A stretch of 64,000 nucleotides of DNA from Leminorella grimontii ATCC 33999 = DSM 5078 (GTDB lineage: Bacteria; Pseudomonadota; Gammaproteobacteria; Enterobacterales; Enterobacteriaceae): assembly GCF_000439085.1 (NCBI RefSeq), contig NZ_AUUA01000004.1, positions 276,519 through 340,518 on the forward strand, written 5' to 3'. Every line of letters begins with the position of its first letter. Within the stretch, counting starts at the first letter, position 1. Shown piece by piece: positions 36,253-46,771 of the stretch. Both the position numbers and the translations under genes were made by a program. The notes under the pieces are model-generated. The model did no database searches, was not told the DNA's origin, and worked only from the letters and a program-made list of their open reading frames with translations.

Positions 36253-38106
36253 CTAGTTAGAATAGCTACAGCTTAAGCAGTAAACGTAGCGATGGCCGGG
36301 ATCGCTCAGGCTGCCGAAGAGGCCCGGCTGCTGATTAAGCTCGTTCGCCATCTGGTTGAGCGGCGCAGGCAGCTCTATCTTGACTGACCCCGGCAGCAGG
36401 GCGTTGACCATCACGGTAGCCTGACCCAGTAGCGTCTCTTTAAGCTCTGACTCGCTGCTGACCCACTTGATTTTGTAGTCTTTTAGCTTGGCCAGTTCGG
36501 CGCTTTTCTTCAGCGCGTCGTCAAAGTCGCCCAATGCGTCGACCAGACCGTTGCTTTTGGCATCTGCGCCGATCCAGACCCGGCCTTGAGCGATGCTGTC
36601 TACCTCAGCAGGCGTTTTCTTCCGCGCTTTGGCGACTAAATCGATGAAGGTTTTATAGCCGTTTTCAATCGTAAGCTGCATCATTTCAGAAAACTCAGGA
36701 GACAGGGGCTTGGTCACGCTCGCACCGGCCAGTGGCGATGTTTCAACGCCGTCCGAATGAACGCCTACTGCATCCAGTGAATTTTCGAAGGTGTTAATCA
36801 CGCCAAAAATGCCGATAGAGCCGGTCAGCGTGCTTGGGCTTGCGATAATGTAGTCGGCTGGGGTGGAAATCCAATAGCCTCCAGAGGCCGCCATGCCCCC
36901 CATAGAGACGACCACGCTTTTGCCTGAATCTTTAAGCGCCTGAACTTCAGCGCGGATGGTTTCCGATGCGGTAACGCTTCCGCCGGGGCTGTTAACTCTA
37001 AGAATAACGGCCTTGACGTTGTCATTCAGGCGGGCGCTGCGCAGCTGCCTGGCGGTGGTATCGCCGCCGACCATGCCTGGCATCTCTTTACCATCGATAA
37101 TGGCTCCGTTAGCAAAAATGACGGCAATCTCTGGCTTTTTCTCCTTCGATTTCTCTTCGGGGATGCTGTAGTCGTAAATGCTGGTCAGATTGTAGTTCTT
37201 GTTTTTCTTATCCCAACCGAAGGCCTTTGTCAGGCGACTTTCCATTTCAGCACGGGAAATGATGCCGTCCACAAGCCCGTTTTTCATCGCAAGGCGCGCG
37301 CTGTCGCCGCCGTTGGCCTTCAATTGCTCAATCAGCGTTTGCGCCGTGGGGTAAATTTTCTCTGGCGTAGTGTGGCGATTTGTCGCGACGTCCAGCAGGT
37401 AGTTTGACCACAGGCCGTTCAGCCAGCGACTGCCGGCCTGGCGCGCTTCTGGCGACATGTCGTCGCGGATGAAGGGCTCGACGGCAGACTTATAGGTGCC
37501 GACGCGAAAAACGTGGGTCGTCACCTTCAAGTTGTCCAGCAGTGACTTATAATACAGGCCGTTGGCGGCGATGCCGGGGAGCATAACGCCGCCTTGGGGG
37601 GTAAGATAAACTTTGTCAGCAAAGCTCGCCAGATAGTATTGGCTTTGGGTATAGCCGTCACCAATCGCATAAATCGGCTTTCCGCTTTCGCGAAATTCAC
37701 TGAGGGCCTTGCCTATATAGCGAAGAGACGGCTGGTCAGCGCCGAGGAATCCGCCAAGGGACAGCACCAGCCCGCTGATGGATTCATCGCTCTTGGCGTA
37801 TCGAATCTGCTTTACTACCTCAAACAGCGAATTTTCCTGAATGTCCCGGCTGCCGCCGATGAGCTCTTTCCCCAGCTGGCGAAGCTTGTTGTCCGGATTC
37901 ACCGCGTCGACAACGGTGCCCTGTAGGTCAACCAGTAGAGCGCCCTGCGGCGGCCGCTGATAGGGTTGTTCAAGCTGAAAGTAAACGCCGAGGCCAATAA
38001 TCAAAACAAAAAAGAAAATAAGGTTGAGAAAGACCTTACGGACAAAATTAATAACGTACCAACAGATCTTGAAGATGGTCGCGAAGATTTGCAGAAGTGC
38101 CTTCAT
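36253..38106 (-). CDS. sppA: Signal peptide peptidase SppA (protease IV)
   Basis: 617 residues (E. coli 618). Inner-membrane serine protease with its active part in the periplasm that degrades cleaved signal peptides. One N-terminal membrane helix (~25-43), then tandem SppA domains. Catalytic dyad: Lys206 in GTYKSAVEP and Ser408 in GGMAASGGYW, the same spacing as Lys209/Ser409 in E. coli. The NSPGGSV motif precedes the nucleophile. Divergent from ydjA. Confidence 0.96.
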   Translation of the reverse strand: MKALLQIFATIFKICWYVINFVRKVFLNLIFFFVLIIGLGVYFQLEQPYQRPPQGALLVDLQGTVVDAVNPDNKLRQLGKELIGGSRDIQENSLFEVVKQIRYAKSDESISGLVLSLGGFLGADQPSLRYIGKALSEFRESGKPIYAIGDGYTQSQYYLASFADKVYLTPQGGVMLPGIAANGLYYKSLLDNLKVTTHVFRVGTYKSAVEPFIRDDMSPEARQAGSRWLNGLWSNYLLDVATNRHTTPEKIYPTAQTLIEQLKANGGDSARLAMKNGLVDGIISRAEMESRLTKAFGWDKKNKNYNLTSIYDYSIPEEKSKEKKPEIAVIFANGAIIDGKEMPGMVGGDTTARQLRSARLNDNVKAVILRVNSPGGSVTASETIRAEVQALKDSGKSVVVSMGGMAASGGYWISTPADYIIASPSTLTGSIGIFGVINTFENSLDAVGVHSDGVETSPLAGASVTKPLSPEFSEMMQLTIENGYKTFIDLVAKARKKTPAEVDSIAQGRVWIGADAKSNGLVDALGDFDDALKKSAELAKLKDYKIKWVSSESELKETLLGQATVMVNALLPGSVKIELPAPLNQMANELNQQPGLFGSLSDPGHRYVYCLSCSYSN

Positions 38107-38284
38107 GAGCGTGCCTTTATTGATGCCCTGAGTCAGGGAAAAACGATGTCGATTATCCTAAAGGGTTGGATTGAAAAAGTCAGTGTCTATCACGTAACGT
38201 CGAGCGTTATTTTGCTGTCATTAACAAATAATTAACCTTACAATAAAACGATATTTTTATATAGCGTAATGTCAGGAGAATTCT

Positions 38285-38833
38285 ATGGATGCACTCACTT
38301 TGCTGCTTAACCGCCGTTCCGCATCGCGTTTAGTCGAGCCAGCGCCCTCCGGCGAGGCGTTGCAAAACATCATTCGCGCTGGAATGAGGGCGCCTGACCA
38401 CGGAACGCTGGAACCCTGGCGTTTTATCATCGTCGAGGGGGAAGCGCGCCACCGTTTTGCAGAGGTGTTGCTGAAGGCGGCGCTTGAAGAAGGGAAAGAC
38501 GAGTCCGTTCAGGAAAAGTCAAAGACCGGGCCGCTGCGGGCGCCGATGATTATCGTAGTGGTTGCCCACTGTACCGAGCACCCTAAAGTACCGCATTGGG
38601 AGCAGGTCGCTTCGGCAAGTTGCGCCGTTCAGGCCATGCAGATGGCCGCGGTTGCGCAAGATTTCGGCGGAATTTGGCGCAGCGGATTTTGGACGGAAAA
38701 CAAAACGGTCAGAGAGGCCTTTGGATGTAGGGAATTGGATGAAATCGTCGGATTCCTTTATCTGGGTACGCCTCAGGTGCAGCCGGCGAAGGTGAAGGCG
38801 CCCGATACGACGCCTTTTGTCTCCTATTTTTAA
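38285..38833 (+). CDS. ydjA: Nitroreductase-family protein YdjA
   Basis: 182 residues (E. coli 183). Small FMN-binding nitroreductase; natural substrate unclear. Seen: [13 protein letters not shown] and [15 protein letters not shown] near the N-terminus (FMN site), GIWRSG, and the FLYLGTPQ near the end. AGGAGAATTCT precedes the ATG. Followed by selD at 157 bases, the same order as in E. coli. Confidence 0.93.
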   Translation: MDALTLLLNRRSASRLVEPAPSGEALQNIIRAGMRAPDHGTLEPWRFIIVEGEARHRFAEVLLKAALEEGKDESVQEKSKTGPLRAPMIIVVVAHCTEHPKVPHWEQVASASCAVQAMQMAAVAQDFGGIWRSGFWTENKTVREAFGCRELDEIVGFLYLGTPQVQPAKVKAPDTTPFVSYF

Positions 38834-38990
38834 GCTGAGTTCTCCATTAAGCCGCGGTTTTATCAAGCCGCGGTTCGCCCCTAATGCGCAGAGCACCTTT
38901 CCCTAAATCACGCTCAACTCTTATCAACGACGTCGAGGCGCGGTACTATATGCGATTACTTCAGACGGTTCGGAAAAGGGGAGCATACAG

Positions 38991-40034
38991 ATGTCAGAAC
39001 AAACCGTTCGTTTAACCCAGTACAGCCACGGGGCGGGATGCGGGTGCAAGATCTCGCCAAAAGTGTTGGAAACGATCCTCCATTCCGAGCAGGAAAAATT
39101 CCTCGATCCTCATTTACTGGTGGGGAACGAAACGCGAGACGACGCCGCCGTGTATGACATCGGCAACGGCGTCGGCATTATCAGCACCACCGACTTTTTC
39201 ATGCCCATCGTGGATGACCCCTTCGACTTTGGCCGCATAGCCGCCACCAACGCCATCAGTGATATTTACGCCATGGGCGGCAAACCCATTATGGCGATTG
39301 CCATTTTAGGCTGGCCGATTGGCAAGCTGTCGCCAGAGATAGCGCAGAAAGTGATCGAAGGTGGGCGAGAGGTCTGCCGTCAGGCAGGGATTTCTTTGGC
39401 CGGCGGCCACTCTATCGACGCGCCCGAGCCGATTTTTGGGTTGGCGGTCACTGGCATCGTCAGCACGGAACAAATCAAGAAAAACAGCGCCGCCAAGCCC
39501 GGCTGTAAGCTCTATTTAACCAAGCCTTTGGGCATCGGCGTTTTAACCACGGCGGAGAAAAAAAGCAGGCTGAAGCCAGAACACGAAGGCGTCGCGACGG
39601 AAGTGATGTGCCGCCTGAATAAGCCCGGTGCGGAGCTTGCAGCTCTCGACGGCGTTACGGCAATGACCGACGTGACCGGGTTTGGGCTCCTTGGGCACTT
39701 GAGCGAAATTTGTCAAGGCTCCGGCGTACAGGCGACGGTTTGGTTTGACGCCGTGCCTCAACTGCCGAACGTGGCTGAATATATCGCAGAGGGCTGCGTG
39801 CCGGGCGGGACGCAGCGTAACTTTGACAGCTATGGTCACCTGATAGGCAACTTAACCGACCTGCAGCGCAGCCTGCTGTGCGACCCGCAGACGTCGGGAG
39901 GGCTCCTGATTGCCGTTATGCCTCAGGCGGAAGACGACGTGATTGCGCTGGCTAAACGCCACCAGATTGAGCTCACTGCGATAGGCGAACTGACGATGCC
40001 GCAGGCCGGTCGGGCGCTGATTGAGGTTGTTTAA
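38991..40034 (+). CDS. selD: Selenide, water dikinase (selenophosphate synthetase)
   Basis: 347 residues, same as E. coli. Makes selenophosphate from selenide and ATP, the selenium donor for selenocysteine and for 2-selenouridine in tRNA. Catalytic Cys17 and Lys20 in GAGCGCK; DDAAVYD, GGHSID and [11 protein letters not shown] are ATP and Mg sites. The active residue is an ordinary Cys, not selenocysteine. Its stop overlaps the mnmH start by one base (TAATG), tying it to the tRNA-selenation enzyme that uses its product. Confidence 0.97.
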   Translation: MSEQTVRLTQYSHGAGCGCKISPKVLETILHSEQEKFLDPHLLVGNETRDDAAVYDIGNGVGIISTTDFFMPIVDDPFDFGRIAATNAISDIYAMGGKPIMAIAILGWPIGKLSPEIAQKVIEGGREVCRQAGISLAGGHSIDAPEPIFGLAVTGIVSTEQIKKNSAAKPGCKLYLTKPLGIGVLTTAEKKSRLKPEHEGVATEVMCRLNKPGAELAALDGVTAMTDVTGFGLLGHLSEICQGSGVQATVWFDAVPQLPNVAEYIAEGCVPGGTQRNFDSYGHLIGNLTDLQRSLLCDPQTSGGLLIAVMPQAEDDVIALAKRHQIELTAIGELTMPQAGRALIEVV

Positions 40035-41128
40035 TGTTCGAGCTTCATAGCGCCGACTATCGGCGCATTTTCCTAAACGATACCCCGTTAATCGACGTGC
40101 GCGCCCCGGTGGAGTTCGCTCAGGGCGCTTTTCCTACGTCGACCAACATTGCTCTGATGAATGATGAGGAGCGTAAAGCCGTCGGGACCTGCTATAAGCA
40201 GCACGGTCAGCAGGCCGCGCTTTCGTTGGGGCACCGGCTAGTCAGCGGCAGCGTAAGAGAAGAGCGGGTAGCGCAGTGGCTGGCATTTTGCAGGCAGCAT
40301 CCGGAAGGGGTTCTATACTGCATGCGCGGCGGTCTGCGGTCGCACATTACCCAGCAGTGGCTAAAAGAGGCCGGTCAGGACTACCCCTTGGTTTCGGGGG
40401 GATATAAGGCGCTGAGAAACTTTCTTATTGCTATTAATCAGCAGCTGGCCGAGCAGCCTATGCGCATCGTGGGCGGAAATACCGGCAGCGGAAAAACGCT
40501 GCTGATTCGCGAGCTGCCGTTTGGCGTCGACCTGGAAGGGGCAGCCAAGCATCGCGGCTCTTCGTTCGGCCGTACGGTAGCCGGGCAAAGCACGCAGATA
40601 AATTTCGAGAATATTCTGGCGATTGACGTGCTCAAAAAACAGCACGCCGGCGTTAGCCGCTGGGCGCTTGAGGACGAAGGCCGCACGATTGGCTCGAATC
40701 ACGTGCCGATAGAAATTTTCGACGCCATGCAGCAGTCGCGCATCGTCGTTATTGACGACCCGTTTGAGGTTCGTCTGGCACGGCTGAAAGAAGAGTATGT
40801 GAACGCCATGTGCCGCGGCTTTATTCAGCGCTATGGCGAGGAAGAGGGCTGGCTGAACTTCAGCGAGTACCTGCACCAGGGAATGTTTGCCATTCGCAAA
40901 CGTCTGGGGCTGGAGCGCTATCAGGCGCTCAACGCCGAACTGGACATCGCGCTTGAACAGCATCGGCGCGGTGACGGCGACGACGGGCATGAAAACTGGC
41001 TGGTGCCGCTTTTGAAGGAGTATTACGACCCCATGTATACCTATCAACTGGGCCGTAAGGCTGAGCGCATTATTTTCCGCGGAGACTATGCGGCGGTGCG
41101 CGAGTTTTTAATACACGATAACGCCTGA
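40034..41128 (+). CDS. mnmH: tRNA 2-selenouridine synthase MnmH (SelU/YbbB)
   Basis: 364 residues (E. coli YbbB 364). Replaces the sulfur of 2-thiouridine at tRNA position 34 by selenium, via a geranylated intermediate. N-terminal rhodanese domain (1-~130) with active Cys96 in [10 protein letters not shown]-terminal P-loop domain with Walker [10 protein letters not shown] (147-155). It overlaps selD and topB by one base on each side (TAATG and TGATG). In E. coli this gene is elsewhere, so here the selenium donor and its tRNA enzyme are in one operon. Confidence 0.95.
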   Translation: MFELHSADYRRIFLNDTPLIDVRAPVEFAQGAFPTSTNIALMNDEERKAVGTCYKQHGQQAALSLGHRLVSGSVREERVAQWLAFCRQHPEGVLYCMRGGLRSHITQQWLKEAGQDYPLVSGGYKALRNFLIAINQQLAEQPMRIVGGNTGSGKTLLIRELPFGVDLEGAAKHRGSSFGRTVAGQSTQINFENILAIDVLKKQHAGVSRWALEDEGRTIGSNHVPIEIFDAMQQSRIVVIDDPFEVRLARLKEEYVNAMCRGFIQRYGEEEGWLNFSEYLHQGMFAIRKRLGLERYQALNAELDIALEQHRRGDGDDGHENWLVPLLKEYYDPMYTYQLGRKAERIIFRGDYAAVREFLIHDNA

Positions 41129-43089
41129 TGCGCCTGTTTATTGCCGAAAAACCAAGTCTGGCGCGGGCCATTGCCGACGTTTTGCCGAAGCCTCATAAGC
41201 GTCAGGACGGGTTTATCGCCTGTGGGCAGGATCAGGTCGTGACCTGGTGCGTAGGCCACCTGCTGGAGCAGGCTCAGCCGGAGCAGTACGATCCGCGCTT
41301 TGCCCGCTGGACGCTGGGCGATTTGCCAATCATTCCTGAAAAATGGCAGCTGAAGCCCAGAGATTCCGTTACCAAGCAGCTTAACGTGATTAAGCGGCTG
41401 CTGGCCGACGCCGGGGAAGTGGTTCACGCCGGGGACCCGGATCGGGAAGGGCAGCTGTTGGTTGACGAAGTGCTGGAGTTTTTGGACCTGCCGCTGGAAA
41501 AGAGGCAGCAGGTTAAGCGCTGCCTCATTAACGACCTGAACCCGCAGGCCGTGACGCGAGCTATCGATAAGCTTAGGGAAAACAGAGAGTTCATTCCCCT
41601 GTGCGTTTCCGCGCTGGCCCGCTCTCGTGCGGATTGGCTGTACGGCATCAACATGACCCGTGCCTATACGCTGCTGGGTCGTAATGCCGGCTATGACGGC
41701 GTGCTGTCCGTGGGGCGGGTACAAACGCCGGTGCTGGGGCTAGTAGTGCGAAGGGATGAAGAGATAGAAAACTTCGTGCCGAAAGACTTTTTTGAAGTCA
41801 AGGCGCACATAGTTACGCCGTCACAGGAGCGTTTTACCGCCGTTTGGCAGCCCAGCGAGTCGTGCGAGTCCTTTTTGGACGACGAGGGGCGGTTGCTCAA
41901 TCGGGCGCTGGCGGAGCACGTAGTTAAGCGCATCACCGGCCAGCCGGCGCTGGTGAAAGAGTATAACGACAAGCGGGAATCCGATTCGGCGCCGCTGCCG
42001 TTTTCTCTGTCTGCGCTACAGATTGAAGCGGCCAAGCGACACGGTTTTAGTGCCCAACAGGTGCTGGATCTCTGTCAGCGGTTGTATGAAACCCACAAGC
42101 TGATTACCTATCCGCGTTCGGACTCTCGCTATCTGCCTCAGGAGCATTTTGCCGATCGCCACGCGGTGCTGGCGGCCATTGGGTCACACTGCCCTGAAAT
42201 GCTGCCCGTCGCCGGAATGGATACCGAAAGGCGTAACCGCTGCTGGGATGATAAAAAGGTGGATGCGCACCATGCCATTATTCCTACCGCCCGCGGCGGC
42301 AGCGTATCACTCTCCTTCGATGAGCAAAAAATCTATGAGCTGGTGGCGCGCCAATATCTGATGCAGTTTTGCCCGGATGCGGTATATCGCAAGTGTGTGA
42401 TAGAACTGGACATCGCCGGCGGAAAGTTTATCGCCAAGGCCCGCTTCTTGGCCGAAGCCGGTTGGCGCGTGCTGCTCGGCAGTAAAGAGCTGGATGAAGA
42501 AAATGAAGGCATGCCTCTGCCGGTTGTTGCCAAAGGCGATGAGCTGCTGTGTGAGAACGGCGAAGTGGTAGAGAAACAGACGCAGCCGCCGAGGCCGTTT
42601 ACCGATGCGTCGCTGCTGTCAGCAATGACCGGGATCGCCCGCTTTGTGCAGGATAAAGAGCTTAAGAAAGTTCTGCGGGCAACGGACGGCCTGGGTACGG
42701 AAGCCACCCGAGCGGGTATTATCGAGCTGCTGTTTAAGCGTCGTTTCTTACAAAAGAAGGGCCGTTCGATTATTTCTACTCCGGCCGGGCGCGCGCTGAT
42801 TCACTGCCTGCCGGAAACCGCTACGCGACCGGACATGACGGCGCACTGGGAATCCATTCTGACGCAGATTAGCGAAAAACAGTGCCGCTATCAGGATTTT
42901 ATTCAGCCGATGGTGACGGAGCTGCAGACGCTGATTTATCAGGCCAAGCGCAATCGGCTGCCGCCGGTGTTTAAGAATGTCGCCCAGCAGGAGCAGAAGA
43001 GTAAGGAAAAAGCCGCAGAGGATAAGCCCAAGCGAAAGCGCGCAGCGCGAGCGAAAAAAGGCGCTGAGGCGACGGAAAAGGACGTTTAG
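41128..43089 (+). CDS. topB: DNA topoisomerase III
   Basis: 653 residues, same as E. coli TopB. Type IA topoisomerase that decatenates DNA and resolves replication ends. TOPRIM domain at the start ([25 protein letters not shown]), active Tyr328 in [11 protein letters not shown]. The basic C-terminal tail ([17 protein letters not shown]) helps DNA binding. The start overlaps the mnmH stop by one base. Its stop codon TAG (43087-43089) overlaps the stop of the convergent nudG. Confidence 0.97.
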   Translation: MRLFIAEKPSLARAIADVLPKPHKRQDGFIACGQDQVVTWCVGHLLEQAQPEQYDPRFARWTLGDLPIIPEKWQLKPRDSVTKQLNVIKRLLADAGEVVHAGDPDREGQLLVDEVLEFLDLPLEKRQQVKRCLINDLNPQAVTRAIDKLRENREFIPLCVSALARSRADWLYGINMTRAYTLLGRNAGYDGVLSVGRVQTPVLGLVVRRDEEIENFVPKDFFEVKAHIVTPSQERFTAVWQPSESCESFLDDEGRLLNRALAEHVVKRITGQPALVKEYNDKRESDSAPLPFSLSALQIEAAKRHGFSAQQVLDLCQRLYETHKLITYPRSDSRYLPQEHFADRHAVLAAIGSHCPEMLPVAGMDTERRNRCWDDKKVDAHHAIIPTARGGSVSLSFDEQKIYELVARQYLMQFCPDAVYRKCVIELDIAGGKFIAKARFLAEAGWRVLLGSKELDEENEGMPLPVVAKGDELLCENGEVVEKQTQPPRPFTDASLLSAMTGIARFVQDKELKKVLRATDGLGTEATRAGIIELLFKRRFLQKKGRSIISTPAGRALIHCLPETATRPDMTAHWESILTQISEKQCRYQDFIQPMVTELQTLIYQAKRNRLPPVFKNVAQQEQKSKEKAAEDKPKRKRAARAKKGAEATEKDV

Positions 43090-43499
43090 CCCTTTTTTAG
43101 CGACCGCTGTAGGTAAGCGTCAAGTAAAGGTACGTCGGCCGGGGCAAGAAGATAGTCGGACGCCTCCTGCGGCGAAACCCAAGCGAAGCGGCTGTGGCAG
43201 CGTAGCTGTATTTCACCCTCGAAGCCGACGACTCTCCAGGCCTGCAGGCTCAAAACCCTTGCTGGCTGTGATATCGTGCTGGTGGCGACATGCTCGGCAA
43301 TCTGCAGGTCTGTCAGGCCCATCTCTTCGTTCAGTTCACGACAGAGCGCCCGTTCGGGCGCCTCTCCCGCTTCAATCTTACCACCGGGAAATTCCCAGTA
43401 GCCGGCCAGATCGCTTTGCTCATCGCGCTGAGCGAGCAGGATTTTTCCCTGTCGCTCAATAATCGCTGCAACGACGTCGACTATGTTGATGGTGTCCAT
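43086..43499 (-). CDS. nudG: Nudix hydrolase NudG (CTP pyrophosphohydrolase type)
   Basis: 137 residues from the ATG at 43499 ([19 protein letters not shown]); E. coli NudG is 135. Hydrolyses (d)CTP and oxidised pyrimidine nucleotides, keeping the nucleotide pool clean. Nudix box [23 protein letters not shown] is complete. The open frame to 43526 overlaps xthA and is not needed. It lies 5 bases after xthA, with which it is probably co-transcribed; both deal with damaged DNA or nucleotides. E. coli also has nudG between topB and xthA. Confidence 0.92.
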   Translation of the reverse strand: MDTINIVDVVAAIIERQGKILLAQRDEQSDLAGYWEFPGGKIEAGEAPERALCRELNEEMGLTDLQIAEHVATSTISQPARVLSLQAWRVVGFEGEIQLRCHSRFAWVSPQEASDYLLAPADVPLLDAYLQRSLKKG

Positions 43500-43504
43500 C
43501 AGGT

Positions 43505-44311
43505 TCAAAGCGCGAACTCGGCCCATACCGGCGCGTGGTCGGAGGGTTTTTCCATCGCACGAATATCGTAGTCGATTCCGGTATCTATGCAGCGTTCAGC
43601 CAGAGCGTGGCTGGCCAGCAGCAGGTCGATGCGAAGCCCGCGATTTTCATCAAACCCCTTGGAACGGTAGTCAAACCATGAGTAGCGGGAAGCAACGTCC
43701 TGATTACGCTGGCGGAAGGTGTCCACCAGACCCCATCCCATCAGCTTTTGCATCCATTCGCGTTCTTCCGGCAGGAAGGAACATTTACCCGTACGCAGCC
43801 AGCGCTTGCGGTTGTCTTCGCCGATGCCGATGTCCAGATCGGTTGGGCTGATGTTCATATCGCCCATGATGAGCACCGGCTGGGTTGGGGCAAGCTGCTG
43901 CTCAAGATAGGACTGCAGGTTGGCGTAAAACGCCCGCTTGGCGGGAAACTTTATCTCGTGGTCGCGGCTTTCCCCCTGAGGGAAGTAGCCGTTCATTACG
44001 GTCAAGGTGCCGAGCGGGGTGGCTAAGTCGGCCATAATCATCCGACGCTGTGCGTCGGGCTCATCGCCGGGAAATCCTTTTCTTACCGCTAAAGGTTCGG
44101 CCTTGGTGAGAAGGGCGACGCCGTAGTGCCCTTTTTGTCCGTGATAGAAAACGTGATAGCCGAACTGGCTGACCTCGTCGAGCGGAAACATGTCGTCATG
44201 GACCTTGGTTTCCTGCAGGCCGATAACGTCCGGCTGATGCTGTTCGATAAGCGCCGCAAGCTGGTGGGGTCTGGCCCTTAGCCCGTTAATATTAAATGAG
44301 ACAAATTTCAT
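43505..44311 (-). CDS. xthA: Exodeoxyribonuclease III
   Basis: 268 residues, same as E. coli. Main AP endonuclease and 3'-5' exonuclease of base-excision repair. Motifs of the family: [14 protein letters not shown] (catalytic Glu near residue 34), [21 protein letters not shown] (Asp and Asn near 151-153), LRIDLLLAS and [10 protein letters not shown] (last His). Start [13 protein letters not shown]. Upstream of nudG with a 5-base gap. Confidence 0.97.
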   Translation of the reverse strand: MKFVSFNINGLRARPHQLAALIEQHQPDVIGLQETKVHDDMFPLDEVSQFGYHVFYHGQKGHYGVALLTKAEPLAVRKGFPGDEPDAQRRMIMADLATPLGTLTVMNGYFPQGESRDHEIKFPAKRAFYANLQSYLEQQLAPTQPVLIMGDMNISPTDLDIGIGEDNRKRWLRTGKCSFLPEEREWMQKLMGWGLVDTFRQRNQDVASRYSWFDYRSKGFDENRGLRIDLLLASHALAERCIDTGIDYDIRAMEKPSDHAPVWAEFAL

Positions 44312-44398
44312 GATTAAGGCTCTTTTTTCTGGGAACTGCCGTCGGGCGGTTGTTCTTATATTTTATACTCATCCGCGACGAGCGCGGGCGGTGAAAGC

Positions 44399-44974
44399 TT
44401 ACTGCTTTGCCCAGCGATCCAGATTATGGGGCATGTACAGGTCGATATCGTTCAGCAGCTGTTGGACGTTGTCGCTGATAAGCAGCGTATTTAAATAGCT
44501 TTGACGAACAAAGCCTTCGTCGGCGACGTGCTGCAAGAAGGTGCTCATCGGTGAGTAGAAGCCCTGAATGTTGAGCAGCCCGACCGGATTTTTGTGATAG
44601 CCGATTTGACTCCAGGTCCAAACTTCAAACAGTTCTTCTAACGTACCGATGCCGCCGGGTAGGGCGATGAAGCCGTCGGCCAGTTCGCTCATTCTGGCTT
44701 TGCGGGCGTGCATATCGGGAACGACTTCCAGCGTGGTTAATCCCTTGTGAGCCGTTTCGGCTTCAACCAGGCGTTCGGGGATGACGCCGGTCACTTCTCC
44801 GCCTGCGTCTAAAACGGCGTTGGCCAAAATGCCCATCAGTCCTTTATTTCCACCGCCATAGACCAAGCGGCGCCCTTGTTCAGCGATGGCTTGACCCAAC
44901 CGCTCTGCGGCCTGGGCATAGGAGGGATTGTTGCCGGTGCTGGCGCCACAATAAACACAGATATTCTTACGCAT
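44399..44974 (-). CDS. LOG-family protein (cytokinin-riboside phosphoribohydrolase type)
   Basis: 191 residues from the ATG at 44974 (MRKNICVYCGASTG), with GTGGAA upstream; a TTG at 44998 would add 8 residues. The LOG signature PGGIGTLEELFEVWTW and the nucleotide-binding GGGNKGLMG are complete. Family members cleave the glycosidic bond of nucleoside monophosphates (AMP or cytokinin nucleotides). It is much shorter than E. coli PpnN, so it is a different LOG subfamily. Neighbours xthA and purU are on the same strand, each with its own spacing; purU ends at a terminator. Confidence 0.85.
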   Translation of the reverse strand: MRKNICVYCGASTGNNPSYAQAAERLGQAIAEQGRRLVYGGGNKGLMGILANAVLDAGGEVTGVIPERLVEAETAHKGLTTLEVVPDMHARKARMSELADGFIALPGGIGTLEELFEVWTWSQIGYHKNPVGLLNIQGFYSPMSTFLQHVADEGFVRQSYLNTLLISDNVQQLLNDIDLYMPHNLDRWAKQ

Positions 44975-45100
44975 GAGGAATTCCACTCGATGAGACAAAG
45001 GGGGTTGTATAGCCTATTTACCGCTAACCTTCAAGGCTGAGGGTGAAATTGTCGCACCTAAATGCAACGCTTTACGCGGCGTTTTCCAGTATAAAAAATC

Positions 45101-45135
45101 AAAAACAGAGAGGCGACCTTTATTTCGGCCGCCTC
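45101..45135 (-). terminator. Terminator of purU
   Basis: GAGGCGACC (45110-45118) and GGCCGCCTC (45127-45135) form a 9-bp stem with one G-T pair; on the minus strand TCTGTTTTTG follows. Confidence 0.7.
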
Positions 45136-45182
45136 AATGCGGTGTCTCGCTGCTATACGCGGGGCTCCGTTTGATACGTATG

Positions 45183-46016
45183 CTATAGAATAACGGTCCT
45201 GTTTCCGTATACAAACACGCGCTGGGCCAAGACTTCGTGCAGGCCGTGGCTTAACACGTTTTTCTCGACGTCTTTGCCGGCACGGGCCATATCTTCAGCG
45301 CTGTAAGTATGATCAACGTGGATGACGTCCTGCATGATAATCGGCCCTTCGTCCAGGTTATCGTTCACGAAGTGGGCCGTTGCGCCGATAATCTTGACGC
45401 CGCGCTCATAGGCCTGATGGTAAGGGCGCGCGCCGATAAACGCCGGCAGGAAGGAGTGGTGAATATTGATGATGCGGTTAGGATAGTGGCGAACGAAGTC
45501 CGGCGTTAATATCCGCATGTACTTCGCCAGAACGACATAGCTCGGCGAAATGCGATCGATGGCCTCAACCACCTGCTTGTCGTGTTCTTCGCGCGTCAGT
45601 CCTTCATGGCTTATCAAGTGAAACGGAATATCAAAGCGCTCAACTAAAGTACGCAGCGTGTCATGGTTGCCGATGACGGCGGCAATTTCTACGTCAAGCC
45701 CGCCGTAGGCGCTTTTCATCAACAGATCGCCCAGGCAGTGGGCCTCTTTGGTGACTAAAATAACAATCCGCTGTTTTCCCGCTTCGTTGAGTTCACGTAC
45801 GGAGCCTTCCGGCAACGCGTCGTCCAGATCGGCGAGCAGCGTTTCGTCATTAAAGATGCCCTCAAGCTCGGTGCGCATAAAGAAACGCCCGGTTCGGTGA
45901 TCGACATATTCACTGTTTTGAACGATGTTGAGCTGGTGTTTGTAGCAAATGTTGGTGATTTTGGCGATGAGTCCTTTCGCATCGGGACAAATCGTACGCA
46001 GTATTTTTCTTTGCAT
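45183..46016 (-). CDS. purU: Formyltetrahydrofolate deformylase
   Basis: 277 residues from the ATG at 46016 (MQRKILRTICPDAKGLIAKI); E. coli PurU is 280. Hydrolyses 10-formyl-THF to THF and formate, which balances one-carbon units and feeds formate to PurT. N-terminal ACT domain (~1-85), then the formyltransferase-like catalytic domain with NIHHSFLPAFIGARPYHQAYERG, conserved Asn, His and Asp (DNLDEGPII). The frame is open further upstream but the family start is here. Order purU-ychJ-rssB is that of E. coli. Confidence 0.96.
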   Translation of the reverse strand: MQRKILRTICPDAKGLIAKITNICYKHQLNIVQNSEYVDHRTGRFFMRTELEGIFNDETLLADLDDALPEGSVRELNEAGKQRIVILVTKEAHCLGDLLMKSAYGGLDVEIAAVIGNHDTLRTLVERFDIPFHLISHEGLTREEHDKQVVEAIDRISPSYVVLAKYMRILTPDFVRHYPNRIINIHHSFLPAFIGARPYHQAYERGVKIIGATAHFVNDNLDEGPIIMQDVIHVDHTYSAEDMARAGKDVEKNVLSHGLHEVLAQRVFVYGNRTVIL

Positions 46017-46069
46017 AGCGCAGTTAAACCTTCGGTGTTGTGTTTGCTGTTGTTTGCGTGTGGGAAACG

Positions 46070-46534
46070 TTAGTCGTTTCCACAGCACTTTTTATATTTT
46101 TTATTTGAGCCACAGGGGCAGGCGTCGTTTCTCCCAATACGGGGTTTAACGCCTTGAGTATAGTACCAGACGCCCTCCTGTCTGATAAACGTAGAACGCT
46201 CGTAGATTGCATGGGAACGTTGCGTTTGAGTATCAATGAAGCGCGCGACGAACTCGACGTATCCACATTCCGGCGATGCATCTCCCGCCTCAACGACGGT
46301 GAGCCCAAGCCATTGCGTATTGTTAAAACTTTGGCCAATCGCGGCAGCAAGCTCAGGGTGACGAAAGTCCGGATGCCAAGTGGCTATCAGGTACTCTACG
46401 TTTTTGTGAACATAGGCGCTATAGCGGGATTTCATCAGGGAAAGCGGCGTCGGCGCAGCAAGACTTCCGCAAATATAGGGTTCACAACAGGCGTTAAATG
46501 CGATTTTACTGCCACAGGGGCATGGTTCGACCAA
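46070..46534 (-). CDS. ychJ: SEC-C motif protein YchJ
   Basis: 154 residues (E. coli 152). Starts at TTG (46534) with GGAGG six bases upstream, giving VEPCPCGS like the MSQLCPCGS of E. coli. Function is unknown; the fold is NTF2-like (middle, [10 protein letters not shown]...HPDF...WLGLTV) with a SEC-C zinc motif at each end (CPCGS...CC at 5-17 and [13 protein letters not shown] at ~138-150). SEC-C motifs bind zinc and mediate protein contacts, as in SecA. Divergent from rssB. Confidence 0.93.
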   Translation of the reverse strand: MVEPCPCGSKIAFNACCEPYICGSLAAPTPLSLMKSRYSAYVHKNVEYLIATWHPDFRHPELAAAIGQSFNNTQWLGLTVVEAGDASPECGYVEFVARFIDTQTQRSHAIYERSTFIRQEGVWYYTQGVKPRIGRNDACPCGSNKKYKKCCGND

Positions 46535-46771
46535 TTCCGGCCTCCGAGTGTGCTATAAGAGTATTAGGCCAATCCTTTATCCGCTTGAAAACGTGACGGC
46601 GTACGGTGGCACATTAGGATAAAAGGAAGCTGGGTTCATATTAAGAAATGTAATCCGCTCACGTGGAGCTCGCTTGGCAATATTTGTTAACAAGAATAAG
46701 TGAAGTATTTATCGCGCACAAGCGCCAAACTTGAACCAAAATATATGTAATGAACAGCATGGAAGTGAAGA

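Noticed and set aside
40361..41047. 228-residue open frame antisense to mnmH
   Set aside because: No ribosome site and no recognisable domain; mnmH on the other strand is certain.
41086..41724. 212-residue open frame antisense to the start of topB
   Set aside because: Lies wholly opposite the TOPRIM coding sequence; no independent evidence.
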